A stretch of DNA of 64,000 bases, from assembly GCA_012932295.1 (NCBI GenBank), contig JAAONU010000013.1:2836603-2900602 (forward strand). The letters are read 5' to 3'. Position 1 is the stretch's first letter. Each line of letters begins with the position of its first letter. The notes below the pieces were generated by a model. It saw only the letters and a program-made list of their open reading frames with translations, did no database searches and was not told where the DNA came from. This DNA is from Cyclina sinensis (taxonomy: Eukaryota; Mollusca; Bivalvia; Venerida; Veneridae). Of the stretch, positions 1 to 10,501 are shown in pieces. The translations under genes were made by a program, and so were the position numbers.

Positions 1-771
1 TTTGTGGCAGTTTTCATTTAAAGTGAATATAGCATTTTATTTGGTGAATTACTTATAAGTAATTTTTTGGTGAGAGATTCATTTGAATCTTGCGTTTGCA
101 TTTCTTCAATAAGTGTATTTTAATGTTCAAATTTATACTGCTTTTAAGTTGATAATAATTCAAAAAGTCGTTATTTTCTAGATTATATATATATTTGAAA
201 TCCTCGAACGTATAAAAATCTTTATTTCTGTAATCTATTAAATGTTCCAAACACTTAATACCATTTTCTAACCATTTTTTGTAATAGAAAGATCCCTTTT
301 TGTTTCTTATCATACTATTATTCCATATAATTTGCTTTTTTAAAGGTTGATTTTGTGGTACTTTAGTCCATGCAGTTAAAATATCTTTGAGAAACACATT
401 TCTTGACAAATATTTTCTATTCCTTTTGTACCTATATTACAATCGAATATAATGTCTCCGCCAAATTTTTCTAACTTATTTTTATAAAAGGTTTTCCATG
501 CACCTGAGCTATTTTTATCAAGAATTCGTTTGATCCAACTTGCTTTCAATGAGTAAAGAAACGTTTTGATGTCGATCATTTTTAATCCGCCGTATTGATA
601 ATCAAGTTTTAGTAGTTTTCTCTTTACCTTTTCCGGTTTATTTTCCCAAATGAATTCGTAACACGATTTAATTATATCTTTCGTTATATTCTCGGATGGA
701 TTCGGTAAAACGGTGAATGGGTATACCAACTTCGGTAAAGCAAATGATTTTATTACTGTAATTTTTCCCAT
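1..771 (-). pseudogene. LINE ORF2 C-terminal domain (broken)
   Basis: Two overlapping frames (376-771 and 53-409) carry the region that follows the reverse transcriptase in L1/Tx1-like ORF2 proteins. Visible signatures are GKITVIKS, then FIWENKPEKVKRKLLKLDY and GGLKMIDIKTF, which recur in similar form in the LINE copies at 5.3 kb and 58.7 kb. At least two frameshifts (near 740 and 390) separate this from the RT frame. The sequence continues in coding style to the window edge, so the element's 3' end and tail are not visible. Confidence 0.8.
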
Positions 772-2007
772 TAAAGTTAATTTTCGGTGTATCCCATTGT
801 TTAAGGCAATTTTTGAAACTTATCAATTTTGGTTCTATGTTCTTTATGATATTTTCTTGTAGATTATTAGTGAAAGTCATTCTTAATGTATTCGCTGAGT
901 CTGATGTCCAAATAATTTTTTTGTGTCGGCAGTATTTTATATCAGTGTCACGTAACGATCCTATTCTAAGAATGGTAGTTTTCTGTGTGTTTAGTTTTAA
1001 TCCTGATTCTTTTTCAAATTGATCTAAAATTTCTATTATTTTTTCAAATGATTCTTTCGTTCCGTTATTGAAGAATGTAGCATCATCTGAAAACCGTGAT
1101 TGTTTTATTTCAATATTTTTAATGATTACTCCTTTAATTTCATGATTGTGTTTTATATAATTAGCTAAAATTTCAATACATATTACAAATAAAAAAGACG
1201 ATAACGGGCATCCTTGACGAACACCACGTTGTATAGGTATATGTTCCGACAGATGTCCATTATTAAGTATTAGGCTAAAAATATCATTGTAAAATAGTTT
1301 AATCCACCTTATAAAAGATTCTCCAAAATTAAAGTATCTAAGGCATTTCCATATAAAGTTGTGATCCACACTGTCAAATGCTTTTTCAAAATCTGCAAAT
1401 AATAAAAGACCAGGTTTATTAGATATCTTTAGGTTTTCAATCACTTCAAATAGTAGCCTTATGTTTTCGCCTATAAATCAACCTTTAATGAAACCTGTTT
1501 GTGTATTTTCTATAATTTGACCTATCACTTTTTTAAGTCTATTTGCTAAAGATTTAGTTGCAATCTTATAATCAATATTTAATAAGCTTATAGGTCTCCA
1601 GTTTGCTAACAGAGTTGTATCTATATTCGTTTTAGGTAGGAGTGTTATAATAGCCTGCTTTTGGAGTTGTGTCAATTTTCCAGTTTGATACGAATAATTC
1701 AAAGAATCTATCAAGTATATTTTTTAGAATAGTCCAAAATGTTTTATAAAACTCTGCTGTGAGGCCATCTGATCCAGGGCTTTTTTGGTTTTTCATTTCA
1801 TTTAATGCTTGTAGACATTCATATTCATTCAATAAGCCTTCACAGGTTGAAGATTCTTCATCGTTAAGACTTTTATGATTTTCAATAAAGAGATTAAATC
1901 TTGAATGATCGTTAGTTTTGTTTTGTTTTGTGTATAGCTTTGTATAAAAGGTTACTTCTTCTTTTAAAATATCTTTTTGACTTGTTATTTATTTTTCGTT
2001 TACTCTT
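668..2007 (-). pseudogene. LINE reverse transcriptase domain (broken)
   Basis: The reverse transcriptase copies element RNA into DNA at the nicked target. Frames at 1632-1832, 1478-1714 and 668-1444 join into one domain: QKSPGSDGLTAEFYKTFW, then NWRPISLLNIDYKI, TGFIKG, FADFEKAFDSVDH (first catalytic Asp), GVRQGCPLSSFLF and FSDDATFF, the catalytic box at 1082-1093. FSDD replaces the commoner YADD or FADD. A stop at about 1477 sits where an Arg codon would restore GFIKGRFIG (CGA to TGA). One frameshift lies between the first two frames and another near 740. The N-terminal linker can be followed to about 2000, where the tandem-repeat element begins. Confidence 0.9.
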
Positions 2008-3045
2008 AATTATGCCCTCACTTCAAAGAAGAGGGGGTATATTGCTTTGCATTTGTCTGTCGGTCGGTCCGTCGGTCCGTAGACCAAATGGTTTCCGACA
2101 AATAACTAAAGAATGCTTGGGCCTAGGAACTTCAAACTTGGTAGGATGATTGTCCTATCACCAATAAATGACCCCTATTGATTTTGGGGTCAAGGGGTCA
2201 AAGGTCAAGGTCACATTGACCTTGTAGGTAGAAACGGTTTCCGACCAATAACTAAAAAACGCTTAGGCTTAGGAACTTCAAACTTGGTAGGATGATTGTC
2301 CATCACCAGTAGATGACTCCTATTGATTATGGGGTCAAGGGGTCAAAGGTCAAGGTCACATTGACCTTGTAGGTAGAAACGGTTTCCGACCAATAACTAG
2401 AGAACGCTTTGACCTAGGTTCACCAAACTTGGTATGCTGGTTGATCATCACCAGTAGATGAGCCCTTTTGATTTTGAGGACATTAGGTCAAAGGTCAAGC
2501 TCACAGGGACCTTCATCCTAAAAACGGTTTCCGATCAATAACTAGAGAACGCTTTGACCTAGGTTCACCAAGCTTGGTATGCTGGTTAGTCATCACCAGT
2601 AGATGACCCCTATTGACTTTGAGGTCATTAGGTCAAAGGTCAAGATCACAGAGACTTTCATCCTAAAAACGGTTTTCGATCAATAACTAGAGAACGCTTT
2701 GACCTAGCTTCACCAAACTTGGTATGCTGGTTGGTCATATCAGTAGATGACCCCTATTGATTTTGAGGTCATTAGGTCAAAGGTCAAGCTCACAGAGACT
2801 TTGACTCTAAAAACGGTTTCCGATCAATAACTAGAGAATGCTTTGACCAAGGTTCACCAAACTTGGTATGCTGGTTGGTCATGACCAGTTAATGACCCCT
2901 ATTGATTTTGAGGTCATTATGTTAAAGGTCAAGGCCACAGGGACCTTGATCCTAAAAACGGTTTCTGATCAATAACTAGAGAACGCTTTGGACAAACCAC
3001 AAGCAATTAGGTGCTGCCGGGGGGCATTTATGTTTTACAAACATT
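2008..3045. mobile_element. ~1-kb non-autonomous element with internal 145-bp array, inserted in a LINE
   Basis: The insert interrupts the LINE linker. The left part holds a run of CGGTCGGTCCGTCGGTCCG, the middle a tandem array, and the right part a GGGGGGCAT box followed by a small hairpin (TTACAAA..TTTGTAA). The left margin has ATGCCCTC and the right margin the near complement GGGGGCAT, so the ends may be short inverted repeats. No ORF is credible. A similar architecture is present at 46.1-47.1 kb. It may be a Helitron-like or TIR-type element carrying satellite units; no clear target duplication was found, so class is unassigned. Confidence 0.7.
2091..3000. repeat. 145-bp tandem repeat, about six and a half copies
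   Basis: The word GTTTCCGAC/GTTTYCGAT recurs at 2091, 2237, 2382, 2527, 2672, 2816 and 2961, giving steps of 146, 145, 145, 145, 144 and 145. Each unit also holds GGTCAAAGGTCAAG and CACCAAACTTGGTATGCTGG or a close variant. The first two units differ from the later ones (CTTAGG..GGAACTTC against CTTTGACCTAGGTTCACC), suggesting two subtypes. Confidence 0.95.
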
Positions 3046-3624
3046 TCTTGTTTGTAAATAGTCTTTTTTTCAGCTCTGTGTTTTTCAAGACTTGCGAAAT
3101 ATTTACCTTTTTTTTTTCACTTCCTTCTACATCCTAAGCCTTAGCTCTTAACATTATTCCATTGAAGTTTGATATCTATGATACTTTCAAGTTCTTCTTG
3201 TTTTTCGATTAATTCTTTTTTTTAATAATCTTGTTCATTTTTATTAGTACTATTACTGTTAAATGAAGCAAGTTCCTGCTTTATCTTATGTATTTCTAAT
3301 GAGAGATCTATTTCTTTTTTATTTTCGTTTCGTTTTTTATAACTTGCATATTTTATTGTTAAATTCCTTATTTCACCTTTTATGATTTCCCACAGTGTCT
3401 TTGGGTTAGCATCTTTGTTTGTGTCTGCTATGTCAGCTATACCTTTTTTAATAATTTCTTGGTAGTCATTTTCAATCAATAAAGAGTTATTTAACTTAAA
3501 ATATCCCGGTCCTCTGTTTTCATTCAGAAATGATATACTTAGATGAACACTGGAATGATCTGATTTATAGCCTGGTTTTATTTTACAATCCTTCACTATG
3601 TTAGTCAATGAATCTGTGGGTTCC
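3046..3624 (-). pseudogene. LINE endonuclease C-terminus and linker
   Basis: The frame 3222-3608 begins near KPGYKSDHSSVHLSI. The SDH triad is the C-terminal catalytic signature of the APE-type endonuclease of L1-like LINEs. A Lys- and Asn-rich linker follows, and the next readable piece (KYFASLEKHRAEKKTIYK, 3046-3120) is the conserved segment just before the RT domain. This is the 5'-most surviving part of the copy; the rest of the endonuclease and ORF1 are absent. Confidence 0.8.
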
Positions 3625-3945
3625 TAGCTAAGATGATAGTATCGTCGGCGAAAACCAGTGCTAAAATTTTAAAGTGTTAGATCTTATCGTCTATTTCAAA
3701 GTTCAGTGGTACACTGGAGTTACCCTTTGACTCTAGATATTCTAGAAGATCATTCAAGTAGAGAGAAAAAGCAAAGAGGACAAATTTTCAACCTGTCTGA
3801 CTCCACATTCACGGGAGAACATGGCTGAAAATTTACTAATTAGTTGCACGCAAGACTTTATGACGTTATACATGTTACAAATTATTCTAAGGAAGATTCC
3901 GTTTATTCTAGAGTTGATAAGCTTCTGGAATAAATAAAAAGAAAA
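3609..3945 (-). pseudogene. Reverse transcriptase fragment of a second LINE family (family A)
   Basis: Reading minus from 3945, the frame gives FYLFQKLINSRINGIFLRI, then KFSAMFSRECGVRQVENLS, LLFSLYLNDLLEYLESKG and LVFADDTIIL (catalytic box). This is the middle of an RT domain of a different lineage from the copies on either side; it matches the minus-strand LINE at 22.4-25.1 kb (shared SAMFS, LYLNDLL, IDDKI or IDKI). One stop follows IDDKI. The fragment is cut off at about 3624 by the 5' end of the L1-like copy and at about 3945 by the plus-strand LINE, so both appear to have inserted into it. Confidence 0.8.
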
Positions 3946-3955
3946 AAGAAGGAAC

Positions 3956-6230
3956 TATGATTCGATCAAAAAGTAGGTATGAAGATTTAGGAGAAAACCG
4001 ACAAAATTTCTTTTTAAATATGAAAAAGAAATTATACTAACAAAACAATACAAAAGTTAAAAGATGAAAAAGGAAATGATATTAATGATATGAAAGAAAT
4101 TCTGAATTCTGTAAAACAATACTACGAACAACTATACACAGAAAATACAGAAGTTAGAGATATATTAATTGAAGCCCAGGATTAGATGGATATACAGTCG
4201 AATTTTTTAAGTCTTTTTGGAAAGAATTTTCAGTATTTGTTTTAAAATCTTTAAACTATGGTTACAGATCAAATAATCTGTCAGTTACACAAAAACAAGG
4301 AGTCATTATATTATTACTAAAACGAAACAAAGACAGATTATTTCTTAAAAATTGGAGGCCAATAACACTATTAAATGTAATATATAAGTTAGCATCATAT
4401 GTTATTGCTAATAGATTTAAAAAATACTAGGAAAAATAATTCACGCTGACCAAAATGGCTTTCTTACTGGTAGATGCATAGCAGAAAATCTTAGAGTTAT
4501 TTTCGACATTTTATTTGAAACTTCCGAACAAAACATTCCGGGTTTACTACTTTCGGTTGATTTCCAACAAGCTTTAAAATTTATACACAAAGTACTTGAC
4601 TTTTTTTCATTTTGGGCCTTCTTTTAAACGATGGATTTTTTTTAAAAGGTTGTGAAACGGCAGTATTGCAAAATGGGCATCTCTCACGGTTTTTCAAACT
4701 ATCGAGAGGTTGTAGACAAGGAGATTCGATTTCCCCGTACATATTTATCTTAAGCATTGAAATTCTTGGAAAAATAATAAGATCAAACAATGATTTACTT
4801 GGTATAAGGATATATAATAAAGAACACAAACTTAGTCAATATGCTGATGACACTCAAATATTTTAGATGGCACCGAAGACTCACTAAGAAACTGTATGAA
4901 AACACTACTATTTTATTATATATCAGGATTAAAAAATTATGTAGAGAAAACTAAGGCGTGCTGGATTGGATCGTCCAAACATAATGTTCAAGAATTGTGT
5001 TGCGAATTTAATTTAGATTGGACAAAAGAAAAACAAAAATTTTAGGTGTTTATTTTACTGCAAATGTGGAAGACATTTGGAACATAAATAGTCAAGAAAT
5101 TATAAATAAATGCAAAAATGAAATAAGAGAATGGACAAATAGAAAACTTACTTTATTCGCAAAAAATAACTATACTTAAGTCTCTTATTTTAGCAAAATT
5201 TGTTCACCTTTTATTTCTTTACTAAAACCACCACCAAATATTATAAGAGAAATAAATGTTATGTCATATAAATTTATATGGAACAACGGGCCTGACAAAA
5301 TTAAAAGGTCAACATTAGCCAGAAATATAGACTCTGGAGGATTACGTATGGTCGACTTCACTACATTTATTGTAAGTCTAAAAATAAGCTTGATTAAAAG
5401 AATGCTACAAAACGAAAATAGGAGTTTGTATTACATGCAAATTTTAACATTACTAAGATCTTGCAACTAGGTTCGACATATACTAAAATTGTGAGTCACC
5501 AAATCGTTAACACTTTTTGAAAAGATCTTATAAATGGCTGGTACCTTTTTTGTCAAAAACTTGTTCCAAAGCACATAGAAGGAATTCTTTTATCGCCTTT
5601 TTTGGTACAATACATCTTTTACCAATAAATCTTTATTTATACAAAAGTGGTTTTTAAAACATAAGAAATTTAATTGATCTTGTTGATAACAATGGAAATT
5701 TGTACTCTTTTAATTAACTCATAGACATTTATGGAATCCAAGGAACATATTTGAATTATTTTACTGTGATAACGAATATACCGGCATCATGGAAAACTTT
5801 GATAATGGGAAATCAAGATGAAATAGAAATGTTTAAAACTAACGTTAATCGCAACATTTGCACTTTCTGTTTAAACAGAAACAGAAAAAAATTGAAGAAT
5901 CTATTATGAAATTTTAGCAAAAGTCACAGAAGTTGAACCACCGGCGTCCTGGTTTCGTATTTTAGGACAAGTTAGTAAAGACGAGTTCAAAGTCATTTGC
6001 AAAAGTTTGAATAATGTGAACGAAATAAAATTAAAAGATTTTCAAAACAAATTAAATAACAAAATTTTAGTAACAAAATCCTTTTAAAAAAATCAATATG
6101 ATAAACGACAATTAATGATCTTATTGTAACAAATCTTCTGAATCAATAGTACACTTTTTTGTGAATGCGACAGTGTTTTACCATTTTTAAACAGGGTACA
6201 ATACTGGCTGTATTAAATGCAATGTTGAAA
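3956..6230 (+). pseudogene. LINE ORF2: RT and C-terminal domain, heavily broken
   Basis: Order of recognisable parts: linker, YEQLYTENTE, GLDGYTVEFFKSFWKEF, NWRPITLLNVIYKLASYVI, QNGFLTGRCIAENLR, GLLLSVDFQQAL (the catalytic Asp is kept, but the AFD that follows in relatives is altered), LSRGCRQGDSISPYIFIL, and YADD at 4840-4851. The C-terminal domain shows MSYKFIWNNGPDKIKRSTL and GGLRMVDFTTF at 5261-5400, then scattered pieces including NIRNLIDLVDNNGNLY and a Cys/His segment (NRNICTFCLNRN) near 5850. More than ten stops or frameshifts are visible, so no protein can be made. Confidence 0.85.
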
Positions 6231-6732
6231 TATCATTAGAACCAAAACATTTTATTTTTTCAATTGGTAGTAGTATTCATACTGGCAATTATTTATCTTT
6301 TCTATTAAAGTACTTCATATACAAGTCAAATTTAGAGAGAATTGTAATTCTTATTTACAACTGTTGCATTTTAAGAGCTTTTAAAAACAAAAATTAATAT
6401 GTAGGAAATATATTTTGAATATACATCTTAAAAGTGACTATTTTGATAAAAGTGTCCGGGATATATTGAAAAGATCTAAAATCCTGACAATACATTCAGA
6501 GGAAAACAAATCAAATAAGCTGTTTGACTAGAAAATACAAATTTCATTAGTTTTATTTCTTACTGCTCAAGTTATTAACAAACTTTCAATCGTTTTCTTT
6601 TTATCGTTTTTTCCATGTTATAAAAACCAGAGTCCTTTAAAATCATATGTAATATACACAAATGGTTAGAAATTTATTTTCCACGGCTTAAACTGTGATA
6701 TGTTATTATGTTATTTCATACAGTTTCTTACT

Positions 6733-6825
6733 GTAAGGTCAATGAGGGATGTTCCCCCGACCCTCATCTGAACCTATTACAGGGATAATAAATGGGGTAG
6801 CCTCATTAGAGGACCGGAAACAAAA
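6733..6825 (+). other. Shared LINE 3'-terminal block (copy 1)
   Basis: The stretch from GTAAGGTCAATGAGGGATG through GGGATAATAAATGGGGT resembles 60261-60350, with the 17-mer GGGATAATAAATGGGGT identical in both. Each lies downstream of an ORF2 C-terminal domain on the plus strand, so it is probably the 3' UTR end recognised by the element's own RT. Confidence 0.75.
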
Positions 6826-6854
6826 TTTAATGTACTCGTTTATTATCTGGTTTG

Positions 6855-7290
6855 ATTGGCTATAAGACTTACCATATTTACATTTAAAATAACTTTACTA
6901 ATTTCAGCATTTGTGAATGGGGAATTTAGTATTTCGCTGTTATAACCTAGATTTGTATCCTCTGTCTGGAAATCTTCGTCACCATTTTCGAGTTTATTTA
7001 CGTTTTTAAAGTATTTATAGAATTCAGCGATATCAGGGGATTCTGATTTCTTGTTACGATTGAGGGAATTTAAGAATTCAACTAAGATTTAGGGTCGTAT
7101 TTAAGCAACTTTCGAAGTTTTGATTCATTGATAAAATTGTGTTGATTCATATAGTATTTATTGTCAGCTTGTATTCTTTACTAGCACGGTTGAGTAAGTT
7201 TCTGATATGGTCAGTTTTGTTTTGATTGTACTGTTTACGTGCCCGAGGATGGTAGACCTTCTTTTTCTCTCAAGATTGTGAGGGGGTTTT
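6855..7290 (-). pseudogene. Family A LINE, segment before and at the start of RT
   Basis: Minus-strand reading gives NFINESKLRKLLKYDPKS, FLNSLNRNKKSESPDIAEF, YKYFKNVNKLENGDEDFQ and LNSPFTNAEISKVILNVNM. The last part is the usual opening of a LINE RT domain. The same segment, diverged, is in the copy at 22.4-25.1 kb (INESKVREVLQSELRTYW). Reading stops at about 6870, beside the 3' end of the plus-strand LINE. The RT part that should follow reappears at 3945-3609, with about 400 bp missing. Confidence 0.75.
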
Positions 7291-7299
7291 TATCTGGAT

Positions 7300-8340
7300 T
7301 TTTACTAGTGTTTGTGGACATATTGTGATATGTAGTGCACTAAGTGTCCTTAAAATGGCTACTTTTTGTAGTAATCCGCTTAGCCAAAATGTAACTTTTG
7401 CTGTTCCAGTGTAGTAATCCGCTTAGCCAAAATGTAACTTTTGCTTTTCAGTGGGTGAACTGTGATCAGACGCCTATAAACCAGCAAGGTGGATACAAAA
7501 GACCTATTGACATTTCGAGTATTTTATTAGAATCTGAGGGTAGTCCGGCACTTGAAATTGTAGATGACAAATTTCTCATATTTTTGCATAGTTAAATAAT
7601 CTTGAGGAAAATGATAAAACAATTATATCGCTGACAACCAAAATGAATCAACCATTCAGAGAGCTGAAAAATTGGAACTAAAACTGATCCATGACTGATG
7701 TTTACCTTAAACAATTAGCATACCATAGTATAGACCTTGAGGCGAGATCTCGACGTTCTTATCTTATTTTCTATGGGCTAGCCGATCTTTTACAAGAGAT
7801 CACGGTGTATTGTCTGATTTTTTCATGGATTTCCTAGAGCTAGATCATCAATTGTGTTCGTTTATCGTATATATTGACTGAGCTGACTGGCTTAAAGCTC
7901 GCGGATATACTCAGATACCTAGGAGGCCTATTAGTGTCGCATTTTGTGACTATAAAGATACAGAGTACATATTAGGACAAGCTAATAAACTTCTGGGGAC
8001 ACTTTTGGAATAGACAGAGACTATTCTAAAGAGATATCCAGTGCCAGAAAGTCACTGTGGGGGCAATACAAACAAGAAAAGCAAGACCTTAGAGCCAATG
8101 TAAAACCTTTGCATCCCGCCAAACTGATCGTAAACGGTAAATGCATTGCCGACGAATTTTCTGACTGGCACAAGGTTCTGCAAATGAATAGATGCGATAT
8201 ATTCCCAAACGGAAAACAGCAGTGTGTCCTCGGCTGAAACTTACGTAGATTCACCCTGCGCAAGTTTGATATTGCTTGGGCGTCAACATACGCCTGCGCA
8301 AGCAAGCGTGAATCAGTTCTCTTCATTGTCAACTACGTAT
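7300..8340 (+). pseudogene. Family A LINE ORF1 (broken)
   Basis: ORF1 proteins of LINEs bind the element RNA. Visible parts are a start region (7398-7595), a short helical segment (LNNLEENDKTIISLTTKMN), then an RRM-like core: DLEARSRRSYLIFYGLAD, PRRPISVAFCDYKDTEYI, LGQANKLLGT and RDYSKEISSARKSLWGQYK. The last motif recurs in the minus-strand copy at 24.6-25.06 kb (RDYPKEISEARKALWSEFK). Several stops and frameshifts break the frame. It points opposite to the adjacent RT pieces of the same family. Confidence 0.75.
7367..7446 (+). repeat. 43-bp direct duplication
   Basis: TGTAGTAATCCGCTTAGCC and the following bases through AACTTTTGCT occur at 7367 and again at 7410, a 43-base step. The duplication lies near the 5' limit of the family A ORF1 segment. 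Confidence 0.9.
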
Positions 8341-8369
8341 GAAGAGTCACAACCTCACTTATTCAACCG

Positions 8370-9010
8370 GTGACGGCGAAAAAATCGTCGACACAGACTA
8401 ATACAAAACCAATGAGACAATGTCGGTTATCTGTACTGTCAAGTACAACAAACGCGCTGTGTGTTTCAAAACTACGTGATCTACCTAACAGTACCGGGCA
8501 CGAGGACTTACGGGATACTGCAGACAATCGGATCAATGATCAGAGCACTGGTGCTGTACGCTATACAAATACATACGGGGAGAGACGTCAAATTAACTGT
8601 GTGCTACTACACACTCAGGGTCTTATTTCTAAAAATGTGAATAAACTTAATTCGCCTTATCTTAAATCAGTTTTTGATCAAATGATATTGTATTCCTAAC
8701 TGAAACATAGTCAGACGAGTGGATTGATATTTCAGTGGATAGTTTTGCTCTGTATTATTTACATAGAAAATATAAACTTAGCACAACAAAAAGAGATTCG
8801 GGAGGTATTGCTGTGTATGTAAATAATTATTTAAGAAATTTTGTGTCTCTATTTAAAACTGATTCTGATGACATTTTGTGGTTTAAAGAAGATGGCTGTT
8901 TATTTAATATCGAGTCAGATATATACATATGTTTATGCTATGTTCTACCCGAGAGTAGATCTCGTGAAGTAGTCACTAGTTCCAAAAATATATCATTTAA
9001 GCTCCTGTAA
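8370..9010 (+). pseudogene. Family A LINE, inter-ORF region and N-terminal endonuclease
   Basis: After a Ser/Thr-rich stretch (8370-8600) the frames give LLHTQGLISKNVNKLNSPY and KSVFDQNDIVFLTET, then DSFALYYLHRKYK, KRDSGGIAVYVNNYLRN, DILWFKEDGC and YICLCYVLPESRS. This is the first half of an APE-type endonuclease; the same segment is present in the minus-strand copy at 24.2-24.6 kb (RKSGGMCVLIRNSLF, MWLKQIDKIF). A frameshift near 8695 separates the two frames. The similarity stops at about 9010, taken as the outer edge of the insertion. Confidence 0.8.
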
Positions 9011-10356
9011 ACTTAATTTTAGGTTACAATTTCAATATTCATATGAAAAATGCATTATTATATAGGCCAGATTTGTTAATATAATTGTCCACACATGGCA
9101 AAGAAAATTAATGCTGTTCATTTTATTTTGTTGATGTGCATCATTATTAAACAGAGTATCAGTAGGTGGCCAAACAGAAAACGACATTCAGATGATACAG
9201 TCAAGAATCCAAAAGTAGGGGCAATACACAAAGAAAACGAGCATACACCAATTGAAATAAAACAAATAACAGTCCGGTTTGTTATTCTATTCAAGCATGT
9301 TTGTTATTCTGTTCAAGCATGTTATTCCATGAAATTTATATTATTTTGTTACTTAACAAAACAATGTTTCAGTATCATAATTATCACCATGAACATCAAG
9401 AGATGTGTGGAAATAAAAAGTTGAACAAATATCTTCTTCAAAAAAAATATGCATTACCTTAGTTATAATATCTCTGAAAAGACAGGTCTTCAATTTAAAG
9501 ATATATATTAAATTCTTTTTTGTAATATATAATAGGGTGCTGTAGCTTAAGGTTCCTTAAAATACAATAAAAACCGTACACTCAAATAGACTCAATTCAA
9601 TTTGAATTTTCCTTGTTCTTACTTAAATGATACCGGTGATTCCGGAATAGAAAAAGAAAACGCCATACGTGCCGCAGTCCGGAGATTTATTACATTTTTT
9701 TTTAAACGCATTCTTCATATTTTCTTTAAAAAACAACAATAAATAGATAAATGGATAAATGATTTTGTTTCTGAATCAAATGACTTGAGTATAAATTCTG
9801 TAAACGTTATAAGTACATAAACTGCAACTTTCTTTGCGACTCTTTTTCAATAAATGAAGAAAAAGAATGAAAAACGGCGTTCGAAAAAGGCATTTATCTT
9901 TAATGACTTCAACGCAATTTTTTAGCATAAAATCGCTTGTTTTTGCCCGTTTTGCCTATGTTTTAACGAGAGCAAAAAGGTGTGTTAACAAGGAAGTTCT
10001 CGCGCTCACGCGCTGTTATTACCCGTTTTCAGTTATGCGCGTTACAGGGCCTTTGTAAATAATGGACGCTGATTCGTCTTTTTGCCCCAAATCGGCAGTT
10101 TATGTAATTTTGCAGGTCGGAACGTAGACGAAACATTCATGATTATTGATAAAAATCAATGGCTGGCCTTGTTCAATCGTAAATCCACATGAAATTCTTC
10201 CAAATATTTTTTTAATCAACAATTTTTAAGTTTCAAGATGGCCGCTCGAAAGGTTGAAACACGTGTCGCCATGGAACGCATATTTAAAACACGTATCCAT
10301 AACAACCTAAAGGCGACTGTACTATTAATTTTTTTTTCGTAAACATGTCATTTTAT
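9011..10356. other. No gene recognised
   Basis: AT-rich sequence with short unsupported ORFs. It contains a doubled 22-mer at 9279-9322 and an ATGGCCGCTCG start-like site at about 10240 with no convincing continuation. Confidence 0.6.
9279..9322 (+). repeat. 22-bp direct duplication
   Basis: TTGTTATTCTRTTCAAGCAT occurs at 9279 and 9301, directly adjacent, with one difference. Confidence 0.85.
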
Positions 10357-10501
10357 GCTAGAATAGCGTTAAAGCACTTTTTTTTCGTGTCATAACATCT
10401 GCAGAATCCCTCGGGATATGTTGGTGCCCAAGCCCGTACCAACCATCCCTCGGGTTTCTGCTGATGTTATAACACGAAAAAACGTGCGTTAACTCTATAG
10501 C
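10357..10501. repeat. 145-nt foldback hairpin (MITE-like)
   Basis: The left arm runs GCTAGAATAGCGTTAAAGCAC, T-run, CGTGTCATAACATCTGCAG, CCCTCGGGAT and TTGGT. The right arm gives the complement in reverse order: ACCAA, ATCCCTCGGG, CTGCTGATGTTATAACACG, A-run, GTGCGTTAACTCTATAGC. The loop is about 12 nt (GCCCAAGCCCGT). There are a few mismatches. No ORF is present and no target duplication was identified. Confidence 0.9.

Larger units (their letters stand above)
1..3624 (-). mobile_element. L1/Tx1-like LINE copy, 5'-truncated, interrupted by another element
   Basis: On the minus strand the pieces follow the order of a LINE ORF2: end of the endonuclease (about 3624-3530), linker, reverse transcriptase (about 2007-668) and C-terminal domain (770 to the window edge). 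The copy starts inside the endonuclease and its 3' end lies outside the window. It is cut by a ~1-kb repeat element at about 2008-3045; reading across the insert joins KKTIYK to LRVNEK in one plausible protein context. Damage is modest: a few frameshifts and single stops, so the copy is probably fairly young. The L1/Tx1-like assignment is from overall ORF2 style and should be confirmed by phylogeny. Confidence 0.85.
3950..6830 (+). mobile_element. L1/Tx1-like LINE copy, 5'-truncated, decayed
   Basis: The copy begins in the pre-RT linker (SRYEDLGENRQNFFL), runs through RT and C-terminal domain to about 6200, and ends in a 3' block at 6733-6825 that it shares with the LINE ending near 60.35 kb. 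There are no endonuclease or ORF1 parts, so it is 5'-truncated. Many stops and frameshifts make it older than the copy at 1-3624. Confidence 0.85.

Noticed and set aside
813..1022. Plus-strand ORF over the first LINE RT
   Set aside because: Shadow of the minus-strand RT frame.
2091..3000. CRISPR array
   Set aside because: The repeat is a contiguous 145-bp tandem unit without unique spacers, inside an animal transposable element.
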